DNA of 64,000 nt from Zhengella mangrovi. Lineage in GTDB: Bacteria; Pseudomonadota; Alphaproteobacteria; Rhizobiales; Rhizobiaceae. Below are positions 37,096 to 46,012 of the stretch, in pieces (the stretch's first letter is position 1; each line of letters begins with the position of its first letter). Location: NCBI RefSeq assembly GCF_002727065.1, contig NZ_PDVP01000001.1, forward strand, positions 723,812-787,811, in the 5' to 3' direction. The notes below the pieces were generated by a model. The model was not told where the DNA came from, did no database searches, and saw nothing but the letters and a program-made list of their open reading frames with translations. Both the position numbers and the translations under genes were made by a program.

Positions 37096-38043
37096 TCAGC
37101 CCGCCGCCACCCAGTCCGCGATCAGCCGGTGCGCGATGGCGCGCGACGGCGGAATGGCGGGCAGGTCCGGGTTGCCCGCCGGGCGCGTCAGCATCACGCG
37201 GACCTCGTCACGGGTGAACCAGCGGCAGTCTTCCAGTTCGGTCCTGTCGGGGTCGATGTCGAAGGACACCGCCTCGCCGTAGCAACCGATCATCAGCGAG
37301 TGCGGAAACGGCCACGGCTGGCTGGCGTGATAGGCCACGCGGCCGATGGCAATGCCCGATTCCTCCAGCGTTTCGCGCCGCACCGCTTCCTCGATGCTCT
37401 CCCCTGCCTCGATGAAACCGGCCAGGCAGGAATACATGCCTGGGGGAAAATGCGGGCTGCGGCCAAGCACGCAGCGCTCGCCGTCGACCGCCAGCATGAT
37501 CGCCACCGGATCGGTGCGCGGAAAGGTTTCGGCCTTGCAGCCGGTGCACACCCGCTTGACGCCGCCGCCGCCAATGGCCGTCTTCTCGCCGCAGCGCCCG
37601 CAGAAGCGGTGCGTGCCGTGCCAGGCCAGCAGGGCCGCGCCCTGCGCCAGCGCCGCTTCCATCTCGCGCGGCAGCAATTGCTGCATGTAGAGCGACCGGT
37701 AGTCGATCGCCTTGATCGTCTCGGGCAGGGTCTCCGCGTCGCGCGAGGACGGCGCGGCGAGCATCGGCTGGCCGTCCTGGTAGCCGAGCAGGATGGCCTG
37801 GTCGAGCTTCGCCCCCAGTGCCTGCGCGCCGGCAACGTCGTGCAGCCCGTTCAGGCGGTCGCCGTCCGGCACCATGTAAAGCCGCCCGGCGCGCGAGACG
37901 AACAGGCGGGCGGACGGGTCGTCCAGGGCCTTCTCGACGCAGTCATCGGCGCGGTGTTCCGACTGGCGATCGAGCGTGTTGCCGGTAAATCCGACACGCC
38001 GGGAGGGTTCTTCGGCGGGCGCGTCAAAAAACGGAAAGGCCAT
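37096..38043 (-). CDS. nudC: NAD+ diphosphatase (NudC)
   Basis: A 315-residue Nudix hydrolase that splits NADH to NMNH and AMP and, in known cases, removes NAD caps from RNA. It has a zinc ribbon (CGRCGEKT and CTGC near residues 140-165) and the Nudix box GFIEAGESIEEAVRRETLEE near 210-230. The NudC-specific SQPWPFPHSLM lies just after it. The N-terminal domain is longer and less conserved, as usual. It is followed by convergent DUF1206, and upstream on the same strand lies the HIT gene with a 45-base gap. Confidence 0.94.
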   Translation of the reverse strand: MAFPFFDAPAEEPSRRVGFTGNTLDRQSEHRADDCVEKALDDPSARLFVSRAGRLYMVPDGDRLNGLHDVAGAQALGAKLDQAILLGYQDGQPMLAAPSSRDAETLPETIKAIDYRSLYMQQLLPREMEAALAQGAALLAWHGTHRFCGRCGEKTAIGGGGVKRVCTGCKAETFPRTDPVAIMLAVDGERCVLGRSPHFPPGMYSCLAGFIEAGESIEEAVRRETLEESGIAIGRVAYHASQPWPFPHSLMIGCYGEAVSFDIDPDRTELEDCRWFTRDEVRVMLTRPAGNPDLPAIPPSRAIAHRLIADWVAAG

Positions 38044-38088
38044 GAATGGGGTCCTGTCGAGGTCTGGATGGCGGAAATGAAGGGGAGG

Positions 38089-38553
38089 TCAGGCTGCCGA
38101 AACCGCTTCCTTTAGCCTGGAAACGAACTGGTGCCGGTCTTCCTTGCGCCAGGGGACGCGTTCGCCGTGGCCCCAGACGGGGCCCGGCCAGTTGGGGTCG
38201 CCCTCGTTGCGCGCCACGATGTGCCAGTGCAGCTGGCGAACGATGTTGCCGAGTGCGCCGGCATTGATCTTGTCGCAACCCGTGACGCTTTTGAGCGCGC
38301 CGGCGACGAGGTTCGTCTCGAAGGTCAGCATGGCCTGGTCGAGCGGCGTCAGCTCGTGCAGCTCGTCCACGTCGGGCCGTTGCGGGATCAGGATGAGCCA
38401 AGGCCAGCGGCTGTCGTCCATCAGCCGCAGCTCGCAAAGGCCGAGCCAGAGCACCGGATGCGTGTCCGCTTCCAGTTGCCTGTTGAGTTCAAATCCGGCC
38501 TTGACCCGTGGCAACATGCCTTTTCGTCCAATCGGTTCGCTTCTGGATGCCAT
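38089..38553 (-). CDS. HIT domain protein (histidine triad hydrolase-like)
   Basis: A 154-residue HIT-family protein, possibly a nucleoside phosphoramidase or diadenosine hydrolase. The triad region reads NIVRQLHWHIVARNEGDPNW near residue 100-120. It has H-x-H rather than the full H-x-H-x-H with hydrophobics, a form common in proteobacterial HIT proteins of this subfamily. WPWLILIPQRPDVDELHEL is near 52-70. The ATG at 38553 (AGGA 10 bases upstream) is chosen; a TTG extension to 38574 and a later ATG at 38517 are alternatives. It is co-oriented with nudC and divergent from the SRP RNA. Confidence 0.85.
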   Translation of the reverse strand: MASRSEPIGRKGMLPRVKAGFELNRQLEADTHPVLWLGLCELRLMDDSRWPWLILIPQRPDVDELHELTPLDQAMLTFETNLVAGALKSVTGCDKINAGALGNIVRQLHWHIVARNEGDPNWPGPVWGHGERVPWRKEDRHQFVSRLKEAVSAA

Positions 38554-38679
38554 GAAAGAACAATCCTGACTCAAGTTTTCCGCCCTGTCTTGTCTTTTTT
38601 GCGCGCCCGCACGGGGTCATTGGTCGAAATTCATCGCTCCCGGCTTGCATTCGGACCGAAAAGAAACGATATGGGCGTC

Positions 38680-38776
38680 GGGAGGCTGGTGGTGGACGAG
38701 CCACTCGCCAACCGGGTCAGGTCCGGAAGGAAGCAGCCCTAACGAGCTTCGGCACGGGTCATCGTGCCAGCCTCCC
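38680..38776 (+). ncRNA. ffs: Signal recognition particle RNA, small bacterial (4.5S) type
   Basis: The RNA core of the SRP that binds Ffh for co-translational membrane targeting. The universally conserved apical region GTCAGGTCCGGAAGGAAGCA lies at 38716-38735, including the GGAA tetraloop and the asymmetric internal loops. The ends pair: GGGAGGCTGG near 38680-38689 with CCAGCCTCCC at 38767-38776. It lies about 100 bases upstream of dnaX, the normal place in this group. Confidence 0.95.
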
Positions 38777-38878
38777 GCCTTTCGAAAACCAGCCTGTCCC
38801 CATGTCGCCGCGCGGGTTCCATTGACCCTGCCGCGTCCCCCTGCAAGTATCGCCAGGAACGGAGACCAAGCCCGAGCC

Positions 38879-40711
38879 ATGAGCGAACAGACCGGCGGCC
38901 AGCAGGCACCCTACCGGGTGCTGGCCCGCAAATACCGTCCGCGCGATTTCACCGACCTGATCGGCCAAGAACCGATGGTGCGCACGCTCACCAACGCGTT
39001 CCAGTCCGGCCGCATCGCCCAGGCCTGGATGTTGACCGGCGTGCGCGGGGTCGGCAAGACGACGACGGCCCGCATCCTGGCGCGCGCGCTCAATTACAAG
39101 ACCGGGACGGTCGACCGGCCGTCCATCGAGCTGTCGGTGCCCGGCGACCATTGCCAGGCCATCATGGAAGGCCGCCACGTCGACGTCATCGAGATGGACG
39201 CCGCCTCCCACACCGGCATCGGCGACATCCGCGAGATCATTGAGCAGGTGCGTTACATGCCGTCGGTGGCGCGCTACAAGGTCTTCATCATCGACGAGGT
39301 GCACATGCTCTCCACGGCGGCCTTCAACGGCCTGCTGAAGACGCTGGAAGAGCCGCCGCCGCACGTCAAGTTCATCTTCGCCACCACCGAGATCCGCAAG
39401 GTGCCCGTCACCGTGCTGTCGCGCTGCCAGCGCTTCGACCTGCGCCGCGTCGAGGCCGAGGCGCTCACCCGCCATCTCGCCCGCATCGCCGAACTGGAGG
39501 AAGTGGAGGTCGAGGCCGACGCGCTCGCCATGATGGCGCGTGCGGCGGAAGGCTCGGTGCGTGATTCGCTATCCATTCTTGACCAGGCCATCGCCCATGG
39601 CGGTGGCCATGTGACGGCCCAGGCGGTGCGGTCCATGCTGGGCTTGGCCGACAATGCCCGCGTCATCGATCTTTTCGAATCGCTGATGAAGGGCGACCTG
39701 CCTGCCGCGCTTGCCGAACTGAAAGGCCAGTACGACGCCGGTGCCGATCCGGCCATCGTGCTCACCGAACTTGCCGGATTCACCCACCTGGTGACGCGCC
39801 TGCGCTTTGTCCCGAATGCCGCTGACGATGCGTCGTTGAGCCAGGACGAACGCACCCGAGGGCTCGACTTCTCGCAGAACCTGTCGGTACGCGTGCTGTC
39901 GCGCACCTGGCAGATGCTGCTCAAGGGCATCCAGGAAGTGCAGAACGCCGCGCGCCCCTATGCGGCCGCCGAGATGGTGCTGATCCGCATCGCCCATGCC
40001 GCTGACCTGCCGACGCTGGACGAGGCCATCCGCAGCCTCGACGAGCGCACCGGCCAGTCCGGTAGCGCGCCCTCGTCAGCCCCGGCACCGTCGGGCGGTC
40101 CGGGACCGTCTGCCTCCGCGAGTGGCACGTCCGCGTCAGCCGTCGGCTCGTCCCGGGCTGCGCCGCAACCGGTCTCCGGCCCGGCCATGCGGCTGGTCGA
40201 GACACGCTCGGAACCGGCAGCGCAGATGCGCCCCGCACCCCAGCCCGATCCCGAACCGGTCGCCGACGCCGTCCCCGTCCGCTCGCTGGAGGACATTGTC
40301 GCGCTGGCCGACCAGCACCGGGACCTGAAGATCAAGATCGGCGTTCGCAACAGCCTTCGGCTGGTCTCGCTGACCCCTGGCCATCTGTCCGTCAGCCTGA
40401 CACCGAATGCCGACCGTGCCCTGTTGACCGACATTGCCCAGCGCCTCAAGGCCTGGACGGGCCGCAACTGGATGGTGTCGCTGAGCCAGGAAGAGGGCGG
40501 GCGCACCCTGGCCGAGATCGAGGAGGAGACGCGCGAGACGCTGTTCTCCGACGCCAGCAAGGACCCGGCCGTCGCCGCCATCCTGGGCAGGTTCCCGGGC
40601 GCCAAGGTGATCGATGTGCGCCTTCCGGCCGCGCCGGAGGAATTGCCGGGTGCCGAGGGCATGCCCGTCGAGGCGCTGCCCGACGACGATGACGACGACG
40701 ATCTGCTCTGA
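38879..40711 (+). CDS. dnaX: DNA polymerase III subunits gamma and tau
   Basis: The clamp-loader ATPase and polymerase-coupling subunit. The 610-residue protein starts YRVLARKYRPRDFTDLIGQE. It has Walker A GVRGVGKTTTARI near 53-65, Walker B VFIIDEVHMLS near 135-145 and the sensor region FATTEIRKVPVTVLSRCQRF. The small zinc module normally between Walker A and B has lost its Cys set; only one Cys remains (GDHCQAIMEGR). A Ser/Ala/Pro linker spans 390-450, and the C-terminal tau part ends in an Asp-rich tail (DDDDDDDLL). No clear slippery frameshift site is visible. Co-oriented with ybaB, 27 bases on. Confidence 0.95.
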   Translation: MSEQTGGQQAPYRVLARKYRPRDFTDLIGQEPMVRTLTNAFQSGRIAQAWMLTGVRGVGKTTTARILARALNYKTGTVDRPSIELSVPGDHCQAIMEGRHVDVIEMDAASHTGIGDIREIIEQVRYMPSVARYKVFIIDEVHMLSTAAFNGLLKTLEEPPPHVKFIFATTEIRKVPVTVLSRCQRFDLRRVEAEALTRHLARIAELEEVEVEADALAMMARAAEGSVRDSLSILDQAIAHGGGHVTAQAVRSMLGLADNARVIDLFESLMKGDLPAALAELKGQYDAGADPAIVLTELAGFTHLVTRLRFVPNAADDASLSQDERTRGLDFSQNLSVRVLSRTWQMLLKGIQEVQNAARPYAAAEMVLIRIAHAADLPTLDEAIRSLDERTGQSGSAPSSAPAPSGGPGPSASASGTSASAVGSSRAAPQPVSGPAMRLVETRSEPAAQMRPAPQPDPEPVADAVPVRSLEDIVALADQHRDLKIKIGVRNSLRLVSLTPGHLSVSLTPNADRALLTDIAQRLKAWTGRNWMVSLSQEEGGRTLAEIEEETRETLFSDASKDPAVAAILGRFPGAKVIDVRLPAAPEELPGAEGMPVEALPDDDDDDDLL

Positions 40712-40738
40712 AATGAACCCGAACGCGGGAGAGAACCG

Positions 40739-41062
40739 ATGAAAGACCTCATGGGCCTGATGAGCAAGGCCAAGGAAATGCAGGCCAAGATGCAGGCCCT
40801 GCAGGAAGAGATGGCCAACGTGACGGCCGACGGCCAGTCCGGCGGCGGTCTCGTCACCGTGACGCTGACCGGCAAGGGCGAGATGCGCGGCCTGAAGATC
40901 GACCCGTCGCTCTTCAAGGAGGACGACGTCGAGATCCTGGAAGACCTGATCCTCGCCGCGCACAACGAGGCCAAGGCCAAGGTCGAACAGGTGATGGCCG
41001 AGAAGACCCAGGAACTGACCGCCGGCCTGCCGATTCCGCCCGGCATGAAGCTGCCGTTCTGA
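40739..41062 (+). CDS. YbaB/EbfC-family nucleoid-associated protein
   Basis: A 107-residue DNA-binding protein that coats the nucleoid as a dimer. It starts with a long amphipathic helix ([21 protein letters not shown]), then the beta sheet with the family-conserved [20 protein letters not shown] near 36-55. The final helix contains [18 protein letters not shown]. The start has GGGAGAG 7 bases upstream. In most relatives the next gene is recR; here four other genes intervene before recR at 45295. Confidence 0.95.
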   Translation: MKDLMGLMSKAKEMQAKMQALQEEMANVTADGQSGGGLVTVTLTGKGEMRGLKIDPSLFKEDDVEILEDLILAAHNEAKAKVEQVMAEKTQELTAGLPIPPGMKLPF

Positions 41063-41122
41063 GACTGGGACATCCGTGAAAGGCCAGCGGTCGACCGCTT
41101 TGTTTCGCTGGAGACGATTGCG

Positions 41123-42007
41123 ATGACGCTCGCGCAGGAAAACATGCGCGGCGCCATTCTGATGGTCTTTGCCATGGCCTGCTTCGCCTTCGAGGACATG
41201 TTCATCAAGCGCGCCGCGATGAGCCTGCCGGTCGGCGAGATCCTCATCCTCTTCGGCATTGCCGGCATGATCGGCTTTTCCGCCATCGCGGCCACGCGGG
41301 GCCAGCGGCCCTGGCATCGCGCCATGCTCGGCCGCACGCTGCTCTACAAGGCGGTGCTCGAGGTCATCGGCCGCCTGGGCTATACGCTCGGCATTGCGCT
41401 GACCCCGCTCTCCAATGCCTCGGCCATCCTGCAGGCCACGCCGCTGGTCGTCGTGGCGGGCGCGGCCATCCTGTTTGGCGAAAAGGTCGGCATACGCCGC
41501 TGGCTTGCCGTCGGCATCGGCTTCCTTGGCGTGCTGATCGTGCTCCGGCCGGGCATGGAGGGCTTCGTGCCGGCCGCGCTCTGGACCGTCGTCGGCATGT
41601 TCGGTTTCGCCGGGCGTGACCTGGCCTCCCGCGCCGCGCCGAAGGTCCTGTCGAACCCGCAGCTTGGCGCCCACGGCTTCGCCGCCCTGACGATCGCCGG
41701 CCTCCTGCTGCTGCCCTTCACCGGCGCGCCGCAGATGCCCTCGCCACAGGCCCTGGGCCTTGTCGGCGCGGCTTCGCTGTTCGGTGTAACGGCCTACTGG
41801 AGCCTGACCGCCGCCATGCGCATGGGCGAGGTGGCGGTGGTGACCCCCTTCCGCTACACGCGTCTCCTGTTCGGCATCGGGCTGGGGATCGTCGTCTTCG
41901 GCGAACGCTTCGACCACATGGCGCTGGTCGGCTCCGCGCTGATCCTGGCCTCGGGCCTCTACACGCTTCTGCGCCGCCCGCGCCGCGAGCCCTTCGCCGC
42001 CACGTGA
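41123..42007 (+). CDS. EamA/DMT-family transporter
   Basis: A 294-residue membrane protein with ten predicted helices in two EamA repeats (residues about 8-140 and 150-285). The first repeat opens GAILMVFAMACFAFEDMFIKRAAM. It contains ALTPLSNASAILQATPLVVV near 94-113, typical of the repeat. The second ends EVAVVTPFRYTRLLFGIGLGIVVFGE near 235-260. Such transporters export or import metabolites with drug/metabolite-like mechanisms; the substrate is unknown. RBS GGAG is 9 bases upstream. It lies in the block that separates ybaB from recR and is convergent with a GNAT gene. Confidence 0.88.
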   Translation: MTLAQENMRGAILMVFAMACFAFEDMFIKRAAMSLPVGEILILFGIAGMIGFSAIAATRGQRPWHRAMLGRTLLYKAVLEVIGRLGYTLGIALTPLSNASAILQATPLVVVAGAAILFGEKVGIRRWLAVGIGFLGVLIVLRPGMEGFVPAALWTVVGMFGFAGRDLASRAAPKVLSNPQLGAHGFAALTIAGLLLLPFTGAPQMPSPQALGLVGAASLFGVTAYWSLTAAMRMGEVAVVTPFRYTRLLFGIGLGIVVFGERFDHMALVGSALILASGLYTLLRRPRREPFAAT

Positions 42008-42023
42008 CGGCGGACCGCCGGGG

Positions 42024-42524
42024 TCAGGCCGTCCGTTCCATCATCACCGCGGGAAAGGCGATTTCGTCGCCCAGCATGACGGAGACTTCCTCCAGCCGGC
42101 GGAAGCCGTGCCGGGCATAGAATTTCTCGGCCGGCCGCGAGGAAAAGCACATCAGCCGGCCGACGCCGTCCCGCTTCGCCTCGTTGATGCAGGTGGTCAG
42201 GATCGCGCTGCCGACGCCGGCGCGCATCAGGTCGGGATCGGTGGCGAAATGCCGGATGTGGCCGGTGGCATCCTCCGGCCGTCCCGTGCCGGGGGCGGTC
42301 TTGCTCCAGCCGCCGCAGCCTGCCAGCCGCCCGCCGATCGAGGCGGTGAAATAATGCCCCGACGCCAGCAATGCCGGGTCGATGCGCAGCATGGCCGGCA
42401 TGGCGTCGGTCAGGATGTCGTCGCTGTACCAGCCCGGGTAGACCGCCGAGTAGCAGGCGCCGATCAGGGCCTCCAGGTCATCGCGGTCGTCGGCCGTGGC
42501 CTGGCGGATCACGATGTCGTTCAT
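42024..42524 (-). CDS. GNAT-family N-acetyltransferase
   Basis: A 166-residue acetyl-CoA-dependent transferase. It has the first strand MNDIVIRQATADDRDDLEALI and the acetyl-CoA loop region HFATDPDLMRAGVGSAILTTC near 96-116 (R-A-G-V-G pyrophosphate loop). The C-terminal motif EKFYARHGFRRLEEVSVML lies near 138-155. The ATG at 42524 has GGGAGG 8 bases upstream; an extension to 42545 is not needed. The acceptor substrate is unknown. It is the only minus-strand gene in the block between ybaB and recR. Confidence 0.87.
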   Translation of the reverse strand: MNDIVIRQATADDRDDLEALIGACYSAVYPGWYSDDILTDAMPAMLRIDPALLASGHYFTASIGGRLAGCGGWSKTAPGTGRPEDATGHIRHFATDPDLMRAGVGSAILTTCINEAKRDGVGRLMCFSSRPAEKFYARHGFRRLEEVSVMLGDEIAFPAVMMERTA

Positions 42525-42658
42525 GGATGGGTCCTCCCGCGGCACCGGTCATTCGTGTTTCACGCAAATCTTTAAAGCCATTCCCGTGAATTGCCATTCC
42601 CCAATCGGATGAAAACGTCCGCCCGTCACCTATATGGTTGGCGAACGAGGACCCCTCC

Positions 42659-43684
42659 ATGCGCGACATCCTGACTTTCACTGACAGGGGAATCTACTGC
42701 CCCGCCGGCGATTTCTACGTCGACCCCTGGCGGCCGGTCGATCGTGCTTTGATCACCCATGGCCACGCGGATCACGCTCGACCCGGCCACGAACGCTATT
42801 TGTCCACGGCGGCGGCTGCGCCGGTCATCGCCCGCCGGCTGGGGGTGACGCCGCAGACGGTCGCCTATGGCGAACGCCTCACGCTTGGCGATGCGACGGT
42901 CAGCTTCCACCCGGCCGGCCACGTGCCCGGATCGGCCCAGGTTCGCGTCGAGGTGGGCGGCCAGGTCTGGGTCGTTTCCGGCGACTACAAGGTCGAGGCC
43001 GACGGCCTGTCGGAACCCTTCGAGCCGGTAACCTGCCACGCCTTCATCACCGAATGCACCTTCGGCCTGCCGGTCTTCAACTGGACCGGCCAGGCCGAGC
43101 TCGCCGCCGAGTTGAACGCCTGGTGGCGGGCAACGGCCGATGCCGGACGGGTGGCCGTGATCGGCGCCTATTCTCTCGGCAAGGCGCAGCGTGTGCTGGC
43201 CAGCCTGGATCTATCCATCGGCCCGGTGTTCACCCATGGCGCGGTGGAAAACATGAACGAGGTGCTGCGCGGGCAGGGCGTTGCGCTGCCGCCGACGATC
43301 CGCGTGACGCCCGGCCAGGCGCGCGCCGACTACGCCCGCGGCCTCGTCATCGCCCCGCCCTCCGCCATGGACGGCACCTGGATGCGCCGCTTCGGCCCGG
43401 CCTCGCGCGGCTATGCATCGGGCTGGATGGCCCTGCGCGGCGTGCGCCGAAGGCGTGCCGCCGACCGCGGCTTCGTGATGAGCGATCATGCCGACTGGAC
43501 CGGCCTCAACGCGGCGATCGCCGCCACCGGCGCCGAGCGCATTTTCGTCACCCACGGCTACACCGGTCCGTTCCGCCGCTGGCTGGAATCGCGCGGCTAC
43601 GATGCCCATGTCGTCTCGACCGAGTACGAGGGCGAAAGCCTCGACACCGCCGCCACCGCGGACGAGACCGGGGAGCGCCCATGA
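42659..43684 (+). CDS. Ligase-associated DNA exonuclease (metallo-beta-lactamase fold)
   Basis: A 341-residue nuclease of the SNM1/Pso2-like group found next to a dedicated ATP-dependent ligase. The metal motif HGHADH is at residues 34-39. Further ligands are in FHPAGHVPGSAQV near 83-95 and VVSGDYK near 105. GFVMSDHADWTGL is near 270-282 and FVTHGYTGPF near 300. The ATG at 42659 has GAGG 8 bases upstream. It overlaps the ligase start by 4 bases, so the two are translationally coupled. Known family context: DNA damage (interstrand crosslink) repair with a ligase, an Lhr-like helicase and a phosphoesterase. Confidence 0.92.
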   Translation: MRDILTFTDRGIYCPAGDFYVDPWRPVDRALITHGHADHARPGHERYLSTAAAAPVIARRLGVTPQTVAYGERLTLGDATVSFHPAGHVPGSAQVRVEVGGQVWVVSGDYKVEADGLSEPFEPVTCHAFITECTFGLPVFNWTGQAELAAELNAWWRATADAGRVAVIGAYSLGKAQRVLASLDLSIGPVFTHGAVENMNEVLRGQGVALPPTIRVTPGQARADYARGLVIAPPSAMDGTWMRRFGPASRGYASGWMALRGVRRRRAADRGFVMSDHADWTGLNAAIAATGAERIFVTHGYTGPFRRWLESRGYDAHVVSTEYEGESLDTAATADETGERP

Positions 43685-45279
43685 ACCGTTTTGCCGCCCT
43701 GTTCACCGCGCTCGACCAGACCACCAGCACCAACGCGAGGGTCGCGGCGCTGGCCGGCTATTTTCGCGATGCGCCGGACGACGACCGGCTCTGGACCATA
43801 GCACTCCTTTCGGGCCGCCGCCCGCGCCGCGCCGTCACGGCGACCAACCTGCGTGAATGGGCGGCCGAGCGGGCCGGCATCCCGCTGTGGCTGTTCGAGG
43901 AGGCTTATCCGGTGGTCGGCGATCTGGCCGAGACCATCGCGCTCGTCCTGCCCGAACCCGGACAGACCAGCGACGACAGCCTGACCCGCTGGATCGGCGA
44001 AACCGTGGCCCTGCGGGACATGGATGATGCCGCCCGCAAGGCCGCCATCTGGGCGGCCTGGGACCGGCTCGACCGCACCGGGCGCTTCCTGTTCAACAAG
44101 CTCATCACCGGCGGCTTCCGCATGGGCGTGTCGCAGAAGCTGATGACCCGCGCCCTGGCGGCGGCCACCGGCATCGAGGAAACCGCGCTCGCCCACCGCA
44201 TCATGGGCGACTGGACGCCGCAGACCACCACCTTCGAGCGCCTGGTCCTGACGGGCGACAACGAGGCAGCCACCTCGCGCCCCTATCCCTTCTGCCTGGC
44301 GCATCCCCTGGAGGCGGGGCCGGAGAGCCTCGGTGACGTCTCCGGCTGGCTGGCGGAATGGAAGTGGGACGGCATCCGCGGCCAGCTCGTTCGCCGCGCC
44401 GGCCAGGTCTTCGTCTGGTCGCGTGGCGAGGAACTGGTCACCGACCGCTTCCCCGAATTCGCCGCGACGCTCGACTTCGTGCCCGACGGCACGGTGATCG
44501 ATGGCGAGATCATGGCCTGGCGCGATGGCGGGGTGCTGCCGTTCCAGGCCCTGCAGACCCGCATCGGCCGCAAGACGGTCTCTGCCAGGATGCTCGCCCG
44601 GACCCCGGTCATCATGACCGCCTACGATCTCCTGGAGCAGGACGGGCAGGACCTGCGCGAAACCCCGTTCGAGGAACGCCGGGCCCGGCTGGAAGGACTG
44701 GTCGGCGCCCTGCCGGCGGATGCGCCGCTGCGGCTGTCCGAAACCGTCCCGGCCGGAAGCTGGGGCGACCTGGCCGCCGCGCGCGAGACATCGCGCGAGC
44801 GCAGCGCCGAGGGGCTGATGCTCAAGAAGCGTGACAGCGTCTACCATGTCGGCCGCAAGCGTGGCGACTGGTGGAAATGGAAGGTCGATCCGCTGACCGT
44901 CGACGCGGTGATGATCTATGCCCAGGCCGGCCATGGGCGCCGCGCCAACCTGTTCACCGATTTCACCTTCGCCGTGCCGGACGGGACGGGCAGTCTCGTG
45001 CCGTTCACCAAGGCCTATTCCGGCCTGACCGACGCGGAGTTCCGCGAGATCACCCGCTGGGTGCGCGCCAACACGCTGGAACGGTTCGGCCCGGTGCGTT
45101 CGGTGCCCGCGGTCCAGGTCTTCGAGATCGCCTTCGAGGGCATCCAGGCCTCGACGCGCCACAAGTCGGGCATCGCGCTGCGCTTTCCGCGCATGGCGAG
45201 GTGGCGGCGCGACAAGCCGGTCGGCGAGATCAACACGCTTGCCGATCTGAAGGCCATGCTGGCGGCCTACGGCAGTTGA
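43681..45279 (+). CDS. ATP-dependent DNA ligase of the damage-response (exonuclease-associated) type
   Basis: A 532-residue ligase with an N-terminal helical DNA-binding domain (to about 200). The adenylation domain carries the active-site Lys in AEWKWDGIRG near residue 228. Other nucleotidyltransferase motifs are VIDGEIMAW near 280 and EGLMLKKRDSVY near 378-389, then GDWWKWKVDP. The OB-fold with ITRWVRANTLERFG follows near 455. The family is named for its role in cisplatin-type damage response and normally sits with an exonuclease, a helicase and a phosphoesterase. Here only the exonuclease is adjacent. The much longer frame starting at 43054 overlaps the nuclease and is rejected. Confidence 0.92.
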   Translation: MNRFAALFTALDQTTSTNARVAALAGYFRDAPDDDRLWTIALLSGRRPRRAVTATNLREWAAERAGIPLWLFEEAYPVVGDLAETIALVLPEPGQTSDDSLTRWIGETVALRDMDDAARKAAIWAAWDRLDRTGRFLFNKLITGGFRMGVSQKLMTRALAAATGIEETALAHRIMGDWTPQTTTFERLVLTGDNEAATSRPYPFCLAHPLEAGPESLGDVSGWLAEWKWDGIRGQLVRRAGQVFVWSRGEELVTDRFPEFAATLDFVPDGTVIDGEIMAWRDGGVLPFQALQTRIGRKTVSARMLARTPVIMTAYDLLEQDGQDLRETPFEERRARLEGLVGALPADAPLRLSETVPAGSWGDLAAARETSRERSAEGLMLKKRDSVYHVGRKRGDWWKWKVDPLTVDAVMIYAQAGHGRRANLFTDFTFAVPDGTGSLVPFTKAYSGLTDAEFREITRWVRANTLERFGPVRSVPAVQVFEIAFEGIQASTRHKSGIALRFPRMARWRRDKPVGEINTLADLKAMLAAYGS

Positions 45280-45294
45280 TCAGGACTGGCCGAA

Positions 45295-45930
45295 ATGCCC
45301 GTTCCGGTCTATCTCTCGCCCATGTCCAGACGAATCGCCGGTCCCGAAATCGAGAAACTGATCCAGCTTCTGGCCAAGGTGCCGGGGCTTGGGCCGCGGT
45401 CGGCGCGCCGGGCTGCGCTGCACCTGATCAAGAAGAAGGACCAGCTGATGGGGCCGCTGGCCGGCGCCATGGCCGATGCCTATGACAAGGTCGGCACCTG
45501 CTCGGTCTGCGGCAACGTCGATACCGTCGATCCGTGCAACATCTGCACCGATCCGCGGCGCGACGGCTCGGTCATCATCGTCGTCGAGGACGTGTCCGAT
45601 CTCTGGGCGCTCGAACGGGCCGGGGCGATGACCGCGGCGCGCTATCACGTGCTCGGCGGCACGCTGTCGCCGCTCGACGGCATCGGGCCGGACGACCTCA
45701 ACATCGCCGGCCTCGTCGATCGCGTCGCCGCCGGTGGCGTGGCGGAGATCATCCTCGCCGTCAACGCCACGGTGGAAGGACAGACCACGGCGCACTACGT
45801 CACCGACCGCCTGTCCGGCTTCGAGGTGAAGGTGACGCGCCTCGCCCACGGCGTGCCGGTGGGCGGCGAACTGGATTACCTCGATGACGGCACGCTGGCC
45901 GCCGCCCTGCGCGCCCGCACGAATTTCTGA
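45295..45930 (+). CDS. recR: Recombination mediator RecR
   Basis: RecR, with RecO and RecF, loads RecA on gapped DNA. The protein shows the helix-hairpin-helix start [21 protein letters not shown], the four-Cys zinc finger (CSVCG and CNIC near residues 65-84) and the Toprim domain ([18 protein letters not shown] near 95-112). The ATG at 45295 has AGGA 9 bases upstream and gives 211 residues. The ATG at 45322 (MSRRIAGPE) matches where relatives start but has no clear ribosome site. It ends the gene group that begins with dnaX. Confidence 0.95.
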   Translation: MPVPVYLSPMSRRIAGPEIEKLIQLLAKVPGLGPRSARRAALHLIKKKDQLMGPLAGAMADAYDKVGTCSVCGNVDTVDPCNICTDPRRDGSVIIVVEDVSDLWALERAGAMTAARYHVLGGTLSPLDGIGPDDLNIAGLVDRVAAGGVAEIILAVNATVEGQTTAHYVTDRLSGFEVKVTRLAHGVPVGGELDYLDDGTLAAALRARTNF

Positions 45931-46012
45931 TCCGCAGGCCCGGCCTTTTTCCCGCCGTCCGCGATGGTAGGATGAGGGCGAATCGTCCGATCCAGCCCGG
46001 AGACGCCCGTTC

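Noticed and set aside
43054..43680. Upstream extension of the DNA ligase frame
   Set aside because: It overlaps the exonuclease gene in another frame; the ATG at 43681 overlapping the exonuclease stop is the natural start.
45930..45960. GC-rich sequence followed by TTTTT after recR as a terminator
   Set aside because: The symmetry AGGCC-C-GGCCT leaves a one-base loop and cannot form a stable hairpin of useful length.
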